Positions 1 through 12,205 of a stretch of 64,000 nucleotides of DNA are shown piece after piece. Numbering within the stretch: the stretch's first letter is position 1; each line of letters starts with the position of its first letter. Under the pieces are notes generated by a model. That model was given only the letters and a program-made list of their open reading frames with translations. It did no database searches and was not told where the DNA came from. Source of the stretch: Apophysomyces variabilis (taxonomy: Eukaryota; Mucoromycota; Mucoromycetes; Mucorales; Mucoraceae); assembly GCA_002749535.1 (NCBI GenBank), contig MZZL01000384.1, forward strand, positions 379,410 to 443,409. The letters are read 5' to 3'. A program made the translations under genes and the position numbers.

Positions 1-1
1 T

Positions 2-193
2 GCAAACAAACGCATCACAAACCGCAAGGAAATTCAGGCCATTATAGAGCAAACGGAGAAAACTCTGGATAGATGGCAGCATCCTGATCCCTACTTATGT
101 ACAATATTTTACTGTCTCGCTCTATTGAGGGAGAGTACTTATATATTCCATAATAGTTCCTCTGGGTCCCGAGGGTTCAAAGTGGGAACGTAA
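2..193 (+). CDS. 3' end of an unidentified gene (partial)
   Basis: An open frame enters from the left edge and runs to TAA at 191-193. The first 30 or so codons look like real protein, a charged helix rich in Lys, Glu and Gln (KEIQAIIEQTEKTLDRWQ), followed by HPDPY. Beyond about position 100 the frame becomes less protein-like, so the true last exon may end earlier at a GT and the stop may be fortuitous. No family is recognised. The call rests only on composition and an uninterrupted frame across the window edge. Confidence 0.35.
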   Translation, partial: ANKRITNRKEIQAIIEQTEKTLDRWQHPDPYLCTIFYCLALLRESTYIFHNSSSGSRGFKVGT

Positions 194-440
194 TACTCCC
201 CCAATTATAGTATGTATTCATGAGTGGTGATGAGATGAAATTTATTCTAACACAATTTCTGAACAGCATAATGATAACGAGCAGCATTAGATATAAATGG
301 CGGAATGTATTAGAGAGAATGTGTGCATGAATGAACTTGCCGTGTGGTTTTTATGCTTTGATGTTCTTTGTGCTTTTTGGTTCTTTGGCAGTAATATAGC
401 CCTCTGATGGTCATCACAAACGAGCTGCATTCACTCCATC

Positions 441-848
441 TTAGTCACTGATTCCATCAAATTCAACATCAAACAGAGCAGAAGGGCTTGTGGTTATTTC
501 ACCATGCCCCCGATCAGCATCATACATTCCAGGAGGATCCGTGTACTGATCGTAAGCAAATGTCAAGTCGTCTGTAGTCGGTCGTCTCGTGACATCTAGT
601 ATATCATCTTTCGACATTCCACTCGGTGACTCTTCCACTTTGATCGGACCAAATTTGACATCGACTGCCAGAACAGATCTTTGTTTGAATTGATACTGTT
701 CCTCCTGAAACTTCCTTTCCTGGACTTGCTCTCGCACTGTTTTACGTTTCGTATGCCAAGAAATTGGCATACCAATGGGTTGTGTTTTAGGGAACATGTC
801 AACAATGCTGTCGAAGAAAAGGAAAACAGAAAAGGATTGCGAGACCAT
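441..848 (-). CDS. Hypothetical protein, 135 aa
   Basis: A single open frame of 135 codons, read from the ATG at 848; in-frame ATGs further in are possible starts. It has a hydrophobic start, then a basic, Gln/Glu-rich helical stretch (about residues 30-60, with WHTKRKTVREQVQERKFQEE), then an acidic, proline-containing tail. It is transcribed away from the HP1 gene, and the two starts are about 256 nt apart, compatible with a shared divergent promoter. No family is recognised. It could also be the last exon of a longer gene, but no convincing upstream exon was seen before the HP1 start. Confidence 0.42.
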   Translation of the reverse strand: MVSQSFSVFLFFDSIVDMFPKTQPIGMPISWHTKRKTVREQVQERKFQEEQYQFKQRSVLAVDVKFGPIKVEESPSGMSKDDILDVTRRPTTDDLTFAYDQYTDPPGMYDADRGHGEITTSPSALFDVEFDGISD

Positions 849-1104
849 TGGATATATTAAAACTCAGGTTCATTGGATCGTTGAACATTCACTGTCAATG
901 ATATCTGTTTTACTAGCAACTTATAACTGTGTTTATAATATTAATCAACCCAGTAAGAAAGAAAAACCTCATCGTATCTACGATGCAAAAAAGCTTTGAA
1001 GCGGATGCAAATGACCTTATAAAAAACCTCTAATAGGCGGAACAAGCAGGTTGCAAGCTTCCGGCCTAGTTGCTTGGTGACTGGGCAGATCGGCACGAAA
1101 TCAA

Positions 1105-1955
1105 ATGCCGACCAAAACCAAGCTGCTACCCTTTTTGCAATCTATCAATAAAAAAATGAGCAATGACAACTCGGACACCGAATCAAACATGGCTGAAGTC
1201 GAGGAGCAAACCTATGAAGAAGTTGATGATGGGGAAGAATACGAAGTTGAAAAATTGCTTGACCACCGCGCTTCGAAGCAAAGAGAAGTACGAGCCGCGC
1301 GCTTCTTGTACGAAATCGCCTATTCACCTCTTATGGCCTCGTTAGAATACCATCGACTATTTTATAAAGTGGAAGAACTATGATTCAAGCTGGAACACGT
1401 GGGAGAATGAGCAAAACATGTAGGACGTTCAGCTTGTAGATTTTCTGATCTTACGAGAATCACATAAGCTTTTCAGATGAGCTCATTGAGTATTATTGGA
1501 GTCAACAATCTATAACGCGGGAAGAAGTACTTCAGAATGCTAGAGGGAAAAAGCGTGGGCGCGCCAAAGAGGATGCTGGAGAAAAAGCGAAAAAAAAGAC
1601 ATCAAAAGATATTGAAACTTCTGAAGGTGCGAAGCAAAAATTGTCATCTCGGGAGACGGATAATCAGGTTCTCCATATATCCACCACTGATCTGCCACCG
1701 GATGGTATGACTTGGGAAAAAAACGCGGTAGAAGTTGTTCATGTATATGCGAACGACGATAATGTGCTCTATGGAGAAGTGAAATGGTACATCAATAATT
1801 GCTGATTTTTTTTCATTCAATAACATACAGTCGTTAGGTCAAATAACACGACCACATTCTGTCCTACACTTCGGTTACGTGAAATATGCCCCGTTTTGGT
1901 ACGCTTTGTTTATAACGATGAGGAGCTTCTCTCTAACACTTGCTTTAGCTTTTAA
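1105..1955 (+). CDS. HP1-type chromodomain/chromoshadow protein (heterochromatin protein)
   Basis: Reconstructed from four exons: 1105-1287, 1346-1419, 1469-1786 and 1838-1955, which join in frame to 230 codons plus stop. After an acidic N-terminus comes a chromodomain (about residues 48-83) beginning YEVEKLLDHR and continuing DYFIKWKNYDSSWNTWE. The Tyr, Trp and Tyr that form the methyl-lysine cage in HP1 are all at the expected places. A basic linker with KKRGRAK follows. The C-terminal part fits a chromoshadow domain (WEKNAVEVVHV, then GEVKW, then LREICPVLV), which in this family mediates dimerisation and partner binding. The expected role is binding H3K9-methylated nucleosomes in the nucleus. 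An ATG at 1156 (MSNDNSD) is an alternative start. The chromoshadow C-terminus is somewhat divergent. The family call is strong; exon edges are inferred. Confidence 0.85.
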
Positions 1956-4170
1956 AATTTTATGAATCTCATCTGTTTTTCTCAAGTCAACCATCCTAGA
2001 TAAACCGTCGAATTATGATGAATGATTTTGTCTAAAAAGTACAAGAATAGTTTTACATTTCAATTACACTACTTTAGCATCTGCACTATACGAAGAGGAA
2101 TACCACTGCCTTCTCAGTCATGTACCTTTATATATATGTAGGGTGGCTTCTTTACATGTGCAGCTTTGCGCGCGCACATCTAAGTGATATGATTATGCTA
2201 TTGCGTTACTCTTTTGTGAAAAATACTTTACGGCGAATTAAAAGTAAGGTTTTGCAATAAAATCAATAGGTTTTTCAAGGAGCCTGATTAGAAACAATGT
2301 CGACAAGACCGTCATATCTTTCACAGTTATATAGATATAAAAGTGAGCAGGATAATGTGAATGTGCTATTGTAGGATAAGTTGGTAAGTTCAAGTCTCAT
2401 AAAAGAAAAGTTCAAGAACAGCGCACTGTTTTTTTATCTTGTAAGCTCCATGTGGTACTTTTTATTAATTATTGATTACCAATTCTTCATTACAGCTAGA
2501 CAGTTGTTCGATCTTATTATAAATCATACTGATATATAGCTGAACAAGCTCCTTGTGTGTCTTCTAAGCAACGTTTCAATTACAAAATAATGATGCTGCC
2601 ATTTTATGTTTATGCTTTTGTTTCTTTGCAAATGCATACAACTACTGAGTATATAGTTAATGTGAAAGCTTGTCATAAGGTCATCATTTTATATCACTCG
2701 CTATATAGATTTAAGAAAATGGTGGTTATGTGCAAGCGATGATTCACAAATGAGGAAAATTGCAAAAACGAGTAGAATGTCGCGGCGTGATTTTTGAAAA
2801 GATCTTTTCAGAATAATAATAGTTTGCTGTGAGACGTTTTTTTTTCTCTTCGAACTTCTTTTTAGTTAACAGATATTTGTCGGTTGCTTATGTTCGTTTA
2901 TTTTATATATACCGCAGATCTCTGCACAGTTTGGTCCTTTCGGCTCTTTGCTTGAACCGAACCAAACTGAAAAGGACCGAAGAAGAGGGAAAGTAAGCAA
3001 CCGATGTGATGATCTCCATAAAGCATCCAGACACAAAAACACGTTTATCCTCTTCCCTTTCTTTTTATTTTTATTCTTCTACTTTTTTTATATTTCATGT
3101 TGGAATTAAGTTTGGAAAAGCTGCAAAGCTGACAAGAGAAGGATGGTACAAGTGTTTTCCTAGAAAATAATTCACTATGCAGGTTAAGGGACTTTTCTGC
3201 AATGAACACAACAATTTTTGCTACATACACGCCTTTCCGATTTTCATTGTCATATATCGTTGGCTTACCTTTTCTATCTTTATTCGATTCTACTTCTTTT
3301 TTTGAATTCTATTTTCTTATCCATTCTTGCTTCTGATTCAACTTTTCCTTTATTCAATCCTATTTGCATTCATACAATATAAATATGCTATCTTTTTGTC
3401 AATGAAATAATAGGTTATTCGAAATTTTAAAATTCTTTACAAAGTAGCCTTATGTTCACATCTGCGCCTCTATTAGTCATTAAGACACCATCATTAACCA
3501 GAATTTACTTTGATTTTGATTATATTTCTTTAAACCGATTCTACCAAAAGATCATATCCATTTTCTTTTATTTTACTTTACTATCCATATCAACGATCCA
3601 CTCTGACAATCCTATTTGACGATCCAAACAATCAATATCTTAAGTGTTTTACCTTAACAAAAAATACTAACAAAACATTTTCTGTTTTCTAGTTAGAAAT
3701 AGGGCTCGGAATTTGACCCGGCCTGACTGGATGTCTGCTGGGCAGGCCTTAGTAGGCCGGATTCTGGGCTATAAAATCGGTGCGCCTGATATGGCCCGCC
3801 CAACTTGGCCATGAGTCAATGGGCCCATCTTAGTGTGATAGGCTCAGTGTGCCAGGTTCCAGGTTAAAAATCTTGGCCCAGCCCAGTTATGACTCAACCG
3901 GTTAAGGCCCACCCATTCTAAGCCCAATAACGTGTTACACCTGGTTTTATACACTGCATGGTTAACTTCAGGATCGTTCAGTTTCTGCTCATACACCACT
4001 CTCAGTGCACCCCATTTAGGTGCACTACAACCAGTGTAATTGTTGTGTACGTAAATATGTTCATCGTGAATACTCTGGACATTTCCTGTGATTTCGATGC
4101 AGATTCCATGTTGATGTTAGTCATGCGTATGGCAAGAAAGGGTATAAGACATTGCGTCAAAAACAACTAA
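1956..4170. other. Gene-poor AT-rich intergenic region
   Basis: About 2.2 kb between the HP1 stop and tRNA-Phe. Open frames here are short and do not look like protein. The stretch is AT-rich except for the GGCC-rich block near 3.70-3.94 kb, which is listed separately. No RNA gene or coding exon could be supported. Confidence 0.6.
3703..3945. repeat. GGCC/GGCCC-rich degenerate repeat block
   Basis: A locally GC-rich block in AT-rich DNA. It contains many loosely spaced copies of GGCC, GGCCC and their complements (for example GACCCGGCCTGACTGG, GTAGGCCGGATTCTGGGC, GGCCCGCCCAACTTGGCC, CTTGGCCCAGCCCAG). No stable open frame spans it. The composition contrasts sharply with both flanks, and it ends about 225 nt before tRNA-Phe. 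It could be a decayed insertion or a tandem-derived satellite. Whether it recurs in the genome cannot be told from this window. Confidence 0.5.
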
Positions 4171-4243
4171 GCGGGTTTAGCTCAGTTGGGAGAGCGTTAG
4201 ACTGAAGATCTAAAGGTCATGTGTTCGATCCACATAACCCGCA
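4171..4243 (+). tRNA. tRNA-Phe (anticodon GAA), intronless
   Basis: A 73-nt sequence folds as a complete cloverleaf. The acceptor stem GCGGGTT pairs with AACCCGC, followed by discriminator A at 4243. The D-arm carries an A-box (TTAGCTCAGTTGG). The anticodon loop reads CTGAAGA with anticodon GAA. The T-arm carries TGTTCGATCC. No intron interrupts the anticodon loop. A run of T starts about 8 nt downstream and would serve as the RNA polymerase III terminator. Confidence 0.96.
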
Positions 4244-5211
4244 AGATACTTTTCTTTTTTATCTTTTTGGTCTAATGTCGGAGCCGGAATCGGCGCATGT
4301 ACGCAAAGACTCTTTTTGCTAAAGCCTTCCAAGAAGTTCCTAGATACTTCTCGCATCTTCAGCTTCGTAGAAAATTATAGAAATATCATACATATAAATA
4401 CTTTGGATAGTTTATGAAAAATAAACATCATCGAATTCCCTCGCACACTTTTATCTTTTACTTCTGTTCCTTTACGATTTCTATATTCCAGCTTGATTGG
4501 CAACTCGCGTCCAAAACAGTAGCTGTGAATCGACTTTACGAAAACGACACCAAGCGTAAATCATTCGACCGATCACATTCAAGGACCTGACATCGTAACG
4601 TCTTTGATGATCGCGCATCATCCATAATTGACAAGAACTACAACAAGTCTTCGTGATCATCGATCTGACATAATTCTCTCAGTCGCTTTCCTTTTGCATT
4701 TTGCTACAGTAGTAAATTACATAATTTAGCTAGAATCAAAAAGATATAAGTATGGGACGAATTAGATAAAAAAAAAAAAGGTCATGATCAACTTAACTTA
4801 TTTTATTGTCTTCTATTTTGTTCAGTCTTATAAACCCGCTTAAGGTATTGCTGACGCTTTGATTAGAGAATAATGATGGGCTCATTTTAAGACCTGGCAG
4901 AGAAAGGCTGGGAGGTCATAAAAAGATAATGACGTCCCGCCTTGGCATCATTTCCTATTCCAAATGAGTTAGCGATGATTGTATCGAGAGAATTTTGATA
5001 CTTATCGGTTTAGATATGGATATTAGAGTAGGGAAGAGTGGAGATAAACAACGAATCCCTTACGCCATTGATATCATGGACACTCTGCAAGGAAAGGAAT
5101 ACGCATAAACGTGACCCCATCAATGAGAAAAGACGTACATGAAAAATCAAAAATCCAACAGCATTCGTGCGTTGTTAAGCGACCATATCGTTAGTATGCA
5201 ATCATTAACTA
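4244..5211. other. Intergenic, no gene seen
   Basis: Apart from the T-rich Pol III terminator just after the tRNA (about 4250-4262) the stretch is AT-rich and lacks any long or protein-like frame. Confidence 0.6.
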
Positions 5212-5595
5212 ATGTATCAATCAGACACTTACAAATATCATACCACATCCAGGGTGAACGCACTCTTTTCGGAGACGCCGATGCTCAACGGGGCGAGCCG
5301 TCGAGGGAAACATAGAAAGCCAAAGAGGAAATCCAAAGAAGGCAAAGGACTTCCTCGACAGATTATCGGTAGCTTTGAAAACGACACCATGACCATGACT
5401 TTCTTTTTCAAAGGCCCATCCGATGTTGTCAATGTAAAAAAAGAGCTGTATGGATGCGAGAACAGTAATAGTAACTGCATCAGATATGATTGTTTCATAT
5501 CTAAATTCACATTATCGCCATGGATTTGCGGACGTCATACTTGTCTCCGTGCTTCAACAGCCCTCGCTCAACCAGTAAAGAAGTCATACAGGTAA
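5212..5595 (+). CDS. Possible hypothetical coding segment (127 aa)
   Basis: An open frame of 127 codons from an ATG at 5212. The middle part (about residues 15-80) looks like protein: a basic stretch RRGKHRKPKRKSKEGKG, then LPRQIIGSFENDTMTMTFFF and DVVNVKKELYG. The two ends are less convincing, and a good splice acceptor-like CAG lies just before the protein-like part. It may therefore be one exon of a small gene, or a decayed fragment. No family is recognised and no neighbouring exon could be joined with confidence. Confidence 0.27.
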   Translation: MYQSDTYKYHTTSRVNALFSETPMLNGASRRGKHRKPKRKSKEGKGLPRQIIGSFENDTMTMTFFFKGPSDVVNVKKELYGCENSNSNCIRYDCFISKFTLSPWICGRHTCLRASTALAQPVKKSYR

Positions 5596-6939
5596 TAGCT
5601 TCTATCTGGCAGAATAACTTACTATGAATGTGAAAGGGTAATGTCTCTCAACAGGATCTGTTGATAGATAATTAAGTCGAGCACTCAGAGCCAGGAACGC
5701 CAAAACATCGTTTGACATCTAGATGCTCATACTGAATGCTTTCCAGCTTCAGTAACCGCAATTAGCTTAAAGGTTGTGGTGTGGTCATAGAAGAAGTAAT
5801 TCTATAAAATTCTGCAGACAATAAAGGGTGAAAATAGTATTATTAGGTATTGATCTATAAGACTTTTTTATAGTGGCATAATGACAAGGTATGTCCGTCG
5901 TGACTGATGTCATGTTCATACATATTAATGTGGAAGAAGGGGAATGTTCCAGACACATTTAACGTACATACAAAACAGAAGAGGGTACATCAAATGAGGA
6001 ATAAATATTTTTAGGTTCTATATGACAATGAACATTATCATCCTGGTTGGCGTATTCGACTTGGGAAAAGTAATCCAAATGACAGCCACTTGGTAAAATG
6101 CACGTCCCTGATTTTAGGACATCATTCACTGGATCCACCGGAAAACAATGGGGTCGTGACACGAGAATGAGTTGTTCCATGCATTATGAACAATACCAGG
6201 CATTGTGATACTATGATGTTTGCTATGATGAACAAAAGAGTGCTAGAGCAAAGTAAACTTAAATAGTATTGTAACACATGCAATGCGGCTGGTTTGCAGT
6301 GTTAGAGTTACCTTCCATAGATTTTACGATTTATTTTGCTTTGTATAATACATCTGACCGTTGGATTTCCAGCACAGACTAGCGCGACGACACTTCTTGG
6401 AACGTTTTTAGTACTGCCAGGTTGACGATTAATCAAAGCGAACATTAACGTAGCACTTTTTTTCTTTTTGGGATGTCGTCTAGGCTGCTTCCGATCCTCT
6501 TACTCAATACATTCTTAGCTCACTTTTCACCTCTATTGCAATGCAAACCTGTTCATTATCCAACGGCTCATCTTTAATGTCAATCGAAATCTTGTTCTTC
6601 TTAACTTTGTGATTGAATTTTGTTTCTTGTCTGATTTTGATATTGATTTAATCCTTCTATTTATTCATGATTTAAGACAACTGGAAGTGTGTAATTGCGT
6701 CGTTAAATACGTTCTAAACTACATTTACTATATTTAGCTGGAAGTATCTGTAGGAATCAACACGGTGTCGCCAAGACGTACGAGCTGTCGGCTTATGTTC
6801 TTGCATTATAGGTTAAATTTTAATTACATCAAGCTAATTCTACAATGATATTCTATCAGAATAGATTTATGTGGCGTAATATGTTATTACTAATTAAATA
6901 GAACAGTAGCAATCTGGAAGCCAGCGTACGGCCATTCCT
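5596..6939. other. Intergenic, no gene seen
   Basis: About 1.3 kb of AT-rich DNA downstream of the IBTK-like gene. Short frames on both strands show no recognisable protein features. Confidence 0.55.
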
Positions 6940-9900
6940 TCAACAAAATCTTTCCTTTCTTATGATTTCGAACCATTCGCCACTTCCAGTTTCAATAGTT
7001 TGGAGATAATACTCCGAAAGCCCTTCAATGGCTTTCTCTTCCGTCTGAATTTGAACAAGGCTCTTTTTATGCCGTTTGCCTTTGATCCAGTTGTCCTCGA
7101 TTTCTTGTTGTTGCTGAATTGAATGGAATGACTGTACTCTACTAATCTCGATACACGGATCCTTTCCACCTGTTGCCTGCTGTCTTGAAGATCGGCGAAC
7201 TGGAGTCATACTAAACGTTGGCCCAATGCTGCGGAAGGGATCAAAAACTGTCACGGCTTGGTTCTCATATGGGTGACGTTCAGATACGCTTGGCTTATCG
7301 AAGAAGGATTTTGATACATAGCTGTACGCCATGCATTAGCTATTCTGCGTGATATGATGATCAACTTACACTTTCTTTCCCTTGTGGTTTTCATCAGATG
7401 AACTTGTCGAGATTTGTGGTGATGAAATGGATCTGTCCTCAATTTTCAAGCGTGGTGGGTCTACTGTCTTGGCTTTATCCATACTACTCTCAACGGCAAC
7501 CGGTTTTCCCCATATAGGCTTCGGTGTAGATACTGCAACAAGAATATTAGCCATTTCTTGTTGCTGAAGCTTGCGTCTCTCTTTCTGAGAGATCTTTTTC
7601 GGAATGTATGGGTTGGATATCTAGGTATAGCCATATTTAAGAATCATTTACCACTGGACAGCAAGCACAAGCTACCTTTCCAGTTATTGACGATTCCAAA
7701 CCCTTCTTTGATTGTTTGGGCTCCTCTTCTAATATTTGTCTTAACGACGGCTTTTCGTATCTGTTTTGAACTAGTTATTCTCACATAGATCCTCATCTTC
7801 TAAATAATACTCACTGTGCAGATCCGCTAGCGAGAGTCTCAACCCAGCTACATTGGCGACCATTTCTTGGAACCGGTTTCTTTATATCTATAGACGCTGC
7901 AGCTTCGTCTTTTTTCTGTCTATGCTGGTCGTTGACGTCTACGAAGTTTTTGGTTTTCTGCCGTTGATTTGATGACTTTTCGCGAGACAACTCAACCTTG
8001 CCAATCTCTTCGCGACTAGGAGTTTCTGCAGTGTAACCGTTTTTCTGCTTGGGGTATAACGTCACGAGTTGGTCGGTGTACTTGGTGATGACAGGCTTAT
8101 CTTCCCGTGAAAGGGTATATAGAGACGTAGAGAATTCCTCATCTTGTATGTCCAACGGAAAGTCTGAGTGCGGCTTCCACGCCTGTTGACATCGTACATA
8201 TGGCGCCTTTTCTGCTTGTCGTCGACGGATATACACTTCCAAATCATGGATTAAAGCTTCTTTGTTTAAAAATGCACTTCAAATTCATAGAGCTTGTTAG
8301 ATCATACCAAAATAGTAAATAGTGAAGAGCTTACCCTGAGGAAAGATATGAAGGTAAGTTAGCGGCAATGAATGATAGGCATCCAGTTTTCAACTGCGCA
8401 GCTAAATACATATCGGCCCACTCTAACAGAGGGACTGCGGTCCGCAATGATATAAACTTGGTTAATGCGCGTTCGCACAAATTCTTCAGTCGATGGAGCA
8501 ATAACTCTTCTGCAACACAGAGTATGTCTAAAAAATAGTGAATCATCTCCTCCGTTGTTTGTTTCTTGACATCGTTAAAAAGTTTTGTATCGTCTTGATC
8601 AGTATACAGATATCGCAATATAAGCTCCATTGTTTCCTTATGTATATGGTTCATACGGATCTCAATATGGTTTGAAGCATTAGCACGTTTCCGAGCCTGT
8701 TTCCGATCTTCAACCCATACAGAACCGGGGCATAGCAATTTTTCAAAAAATGGGCATCGTTGACGTACAATGACCTCATGGCATAAAAGATCACCACCTT
8801 TCAATAAAAGCTTTGTATCCGCGCTTTTTGTCTCGTGACGAAGGCGTTCCATATCAACAGCAAGCGATGACCGAGGCTTGTGACTGAATGAGGATAGCGC
8901 AGAGTCGTATAACAGAGGTAAGCCAAACGACTGTGCTAGCATTAAGAGATCTTTCTGCACGGAGGCCGGCGTAACTGTTGATGCCTGTTCCTGGCAGAGG
9001 AAGGGTGACCTATAGAATGCGTCCATCGGATGGTGATATTTGTCCGTATACAAGTAGTCGAGAAAAAGCAAAAAGGCTTCAAGATGGCATTGCTTCACAT
9101 CTATCTCTATGCGACTTGCCCGTTTATTAACAAGCAGGCGCGGATCCTGGATGGTGCCGTCGAGTATCCTTTCAAAATTATTGCTGCGGGAGCAGAGGAT
9201 GTTAAGATGACAGTACAAGCGTCTGCCTTGAACAAGGAACGAAACATCAAGTGTGTCGTCATTTTCAGAAAGCATTTCGGCCTGTTTCCAGATGCACCCT
9301 ACAGATCCTTGCAGTTTCTCTTCTGACGATAACATAAAGCTATTATCATCGTGGTGACCTTCTTCGACACCGTTCCTTAAAGGTTTCCCGTCATGTATTG
9401 TACTACCCTGGTGGTCTGTCTGATATAATCTCATAGCCCGTAAATGTGGCAGTGATAGTTCCAAGTCCTTTGCAAGTGTCGATGGTTTGACTGAAGGCGT
9501 CGGTGCTTTGTATTCCGTGCGCAATGCCATAAATGCACCGCTAGCATTCGCACGCACTCGAATGCATCGATGCAAATGAGGTATCAAGGTGAATTTATAG
9601 TTACCCTCGTTAATATCCTTTAGAGGTGCGCCTGTAAATACGTTGCCAGATTCTGTGCAAAGAATAATTTCCCCGTTTTGTCCAATACATGCGTCTCGTG
9701 CTGCAAGATGCGGTTTCGTAAGAGTCCAGATCCTCTTCGGATGATTTATATAAACTTCCACGGGCTTTTTCCTCTGTCTTCCATTTCCCATTTCACTCTG
9801 CCGACTGATGGATTTCATGGAACACAAATAAATATCACCGGTTGACGAAATGGCCCCCCATTGATCACCGTCACCAGCAAACAACTTCTCAATATGGCTA

Positions 9901-11512
9901 TTTAGAGATCTATGGACTTGTATATTGGATGCAAATCGAGTCATTGGGAAACTGCAAATACGATTAGTGTCTACTTAGGGAGCGAGACAGAAAAGAAGTT
10001 ACCTAATCTTATGCTGGGTAAAGTTAGAGAGTACCAACACCTCATATGATTTTAGCAACACTGCTGTCGCGTTTTCCTGCCAAGCAAAGATAAGTACGTT
10101 GACGTACCAGCCCATTACCTACTATTGCAACAACTTGCAAAATCTCGGTTGAAAATGCAACTTTTCGTGGAGTGACCTGGTGTATATCATCCCCTGAATG
10201 ATGATATCCTATAAACATAAAAAGAAGGAGTCAATAGCCAAAATTTCACCGGTTTTAGCACCTCTCTATTTACCCAGTTGACCCTCATTACGACCAAAAG
10301 TAAATACATCGGTCAACGTATATACGACAGAATGTATCCTCGAAGCCGCAGCCCCAATAATTTGTTGCTTTTTTAGAGCAGGCGCTTGTACTTTCCGAGG
10401 TGAAAATTGCACAGGGTCATCTGTGGCGCCTTCAATCTCGTACCCTATCTGCCATTTAACTATATACTTTCTTTTACAGTCTGGATCGCTTACCAAGTTG
10501 CCCATATTTGTTACTGCCAAACGTAATGACGCTACCGCTTTCTGTCACAGCAACTGTGTGATCACGTCCCAGCGCAACTGCAACAATCCTTTCAGACCAT
10601 GGAACTGGTACAAGCGTCAACTGTGCATCCGATCTTTCGCCTGTTCCTAATCGGCCACCACGACCAAAGCCGCAAACGAGCAGGTTGTGAATACGTTCGC
10701 TAGTTATTACTGCCATATGGTATTTCGATAGGTGCATAGATTGGATCACGTAGTTAGGTCGTTTCATAATGTACGGGTTACGTTGGGACTCGAGGTCCAG
10801 CGGAACACGTTCGGGATATGTCCTATTCTCGGAATCTGGATGGCCCAAAACGTAGTTGGTATTCACTCCCCAGGAATACAGATCTGTGCCGCCTACGTAC
10901 GTCATCTTCTTTCGATTTGGCGATCTTTCATCTTCCGTGACTCTGACGTCCTCTTCAGTTATTAAGGAAGTAGCTATTGGAGCCATATCATCCATTGTTG
11001 TGCTCAGTAATTCTAAAGGTCGAAATCCATCCCAATCCTGTTCAATGGGGTATTAGCCGAATCGGTAACCGTCCTATCTCGACTTACTTTGACTGTATAG
11101 TCAAGATCGTCCCGGCGTGTTAACATTATAGCAATTTCTATGTTGCCCAAATACAGAGCACTATGCATAAATCGATATGTGGTATTTCTTTAATTCACAG
11201 TCTGTACCTATGTAACGGGGTCCAGCCGCTTTCGCAATCTTGTAAATTGACATTGACAAGTGAACTTTCAATCAGTATCCGGGCAATGTCAACTCTATTC
11301 CAGGCGATAGCGCAGTGCAAAGCTGTCCGCCCTTTTATGGATCGTCTATTGAGATTGTATGATTTTTGGCCAGTCGATTTGAGATATTGTACGAGTCTTC
11401 GCTGATCCTCTTTCGGAACCATTGTGGCACTCCGAACCCCTGAGCCGAGATCTACTAAATTTCGAATGACTTCTACATCGTTTTGCCAAACAGCCTTGAA
11501 AATGGAGACCAT
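6940..11512 (-). CDS. IBTK-like protein: ankyrin, RCC1 and tandem BTB domains
   Basis: A large multi-exon gene whose domain order matches inhibitor of Bruton tyrosine kinase (IBTK). Ankyrin repeats come first (GRTALHCAIAWNRVDIARIL, then GWTPLH joined to SALYLGNIEIA across an intron near 11.2 kb). RCC1 repeats follow (LYSWGVNTNYVLGH, GFGRGGRLGTGE, VITFGSNKYGQLG, FTFGRNEGQLG). The exon at 8331-9944 carries two BTB domains (FLVQGRRLYCHLNILC; LLLKGGDLLCHEVIV) with a BACK-like helical tail. The C-terminal exons (6940-8242) are polar and end in a conserved-looking KKSLVQIQTEEKAIEGL helix. In animals IBTK is a CUL3 substrate adaptor; a ubiquitin-ligase adaptor role here is inference. The start at 11512 (MVSIFKAV) is chosen because the ankyrin region begins right after it; 11647 is an upstream in-frame alternative. 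Confidence 0.8.
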
Positions 11513-11639
11513 GTGAGTGAAGCCGTAGCAGCATTTACTGGTACAGGATAACCAATTACGTCCAAGATAGACAAGCCACCATGGTGCACTGCCACTGGTC
11601 GGTGAGGCATTGATTTGATGTTTGTGAAAGTCCGCTAAA

Positions 11640-12205
11640 CAAATCATGATGGCCAGAGCGCCACATGTTCACATAGGGAAATACCAGTAGTCTAAGATTC
11701 TGCATTTGGTTGCTTCCGGATGCATGTATCCAAATTCTTTCACCTTGCATGCTGTCGGAAACTGATCCGATTGTCATGAAAGCAGGTCCAGTTGAGCAAA
11801 TCGCTCATCTATATGTGTATCGGGTGGTCACTATCTGACCCTAGCTAAGTATCGTTTTATTATGATCTTCATTGAAGTCAACGGCTACTCACCTTTCTCA
11901 ACCAAGCACTATCACGATTTGAAATCCTTTGGACGGAGCGCAGGCTTTTGGATGAATAGCTTCCAGATTGAGCCTTGCGTCGTGTGTCATTTCAAGAAGG
12001 GATATTCTTCCATTAAATCCCCTAGACAGTCTATGTCCATTGGTACGCACATGCGTACAAAGTTATCGTTTACATCCTCTAACAGAATAAATGGAGCTTG
12101 CATTTTTACTCATCTGTTGAGCCAATAGGTCTCCGATTTCATCATCGTCGTCAGACAGCCAAAAATTGTCATGGTAGCCTGGCGCAGATACCTCCTGTAG
12201 AATGG
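11640..12205 (-). other. Candidate upstream exons, unresolved
   Basis: Upstream of the IBTK-like start, the minus strand has several short frames with protein-like composition. They are an acidic segment near 12200-12120 (DNFWLSDDDDEIGDLLAQQ), a segment near 12110-12062 (FILLEDVNDNF), and a Ser/Arg-rich segment near 11980-11893 (SSKSLRSVQRISNRDSAWLR) followed by a good GTGAGT donor. The second and third join in frame across a plausible 88-nt intron. They could be 5' exons of the IBTK-like gene or a separate small gene. No family is recognised. Confidence 0.28.

Noticed and set aside
9030..9326. Plus-strand frame opposite the BTB exon
   Set aside because: Antisense of a clearly recognised BTB domain.
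11862..12128. Plus-strand frame of 88 codons before HEM3
   Set aside because: Composition is not protein-like, and the opposite strand has better coding signals.
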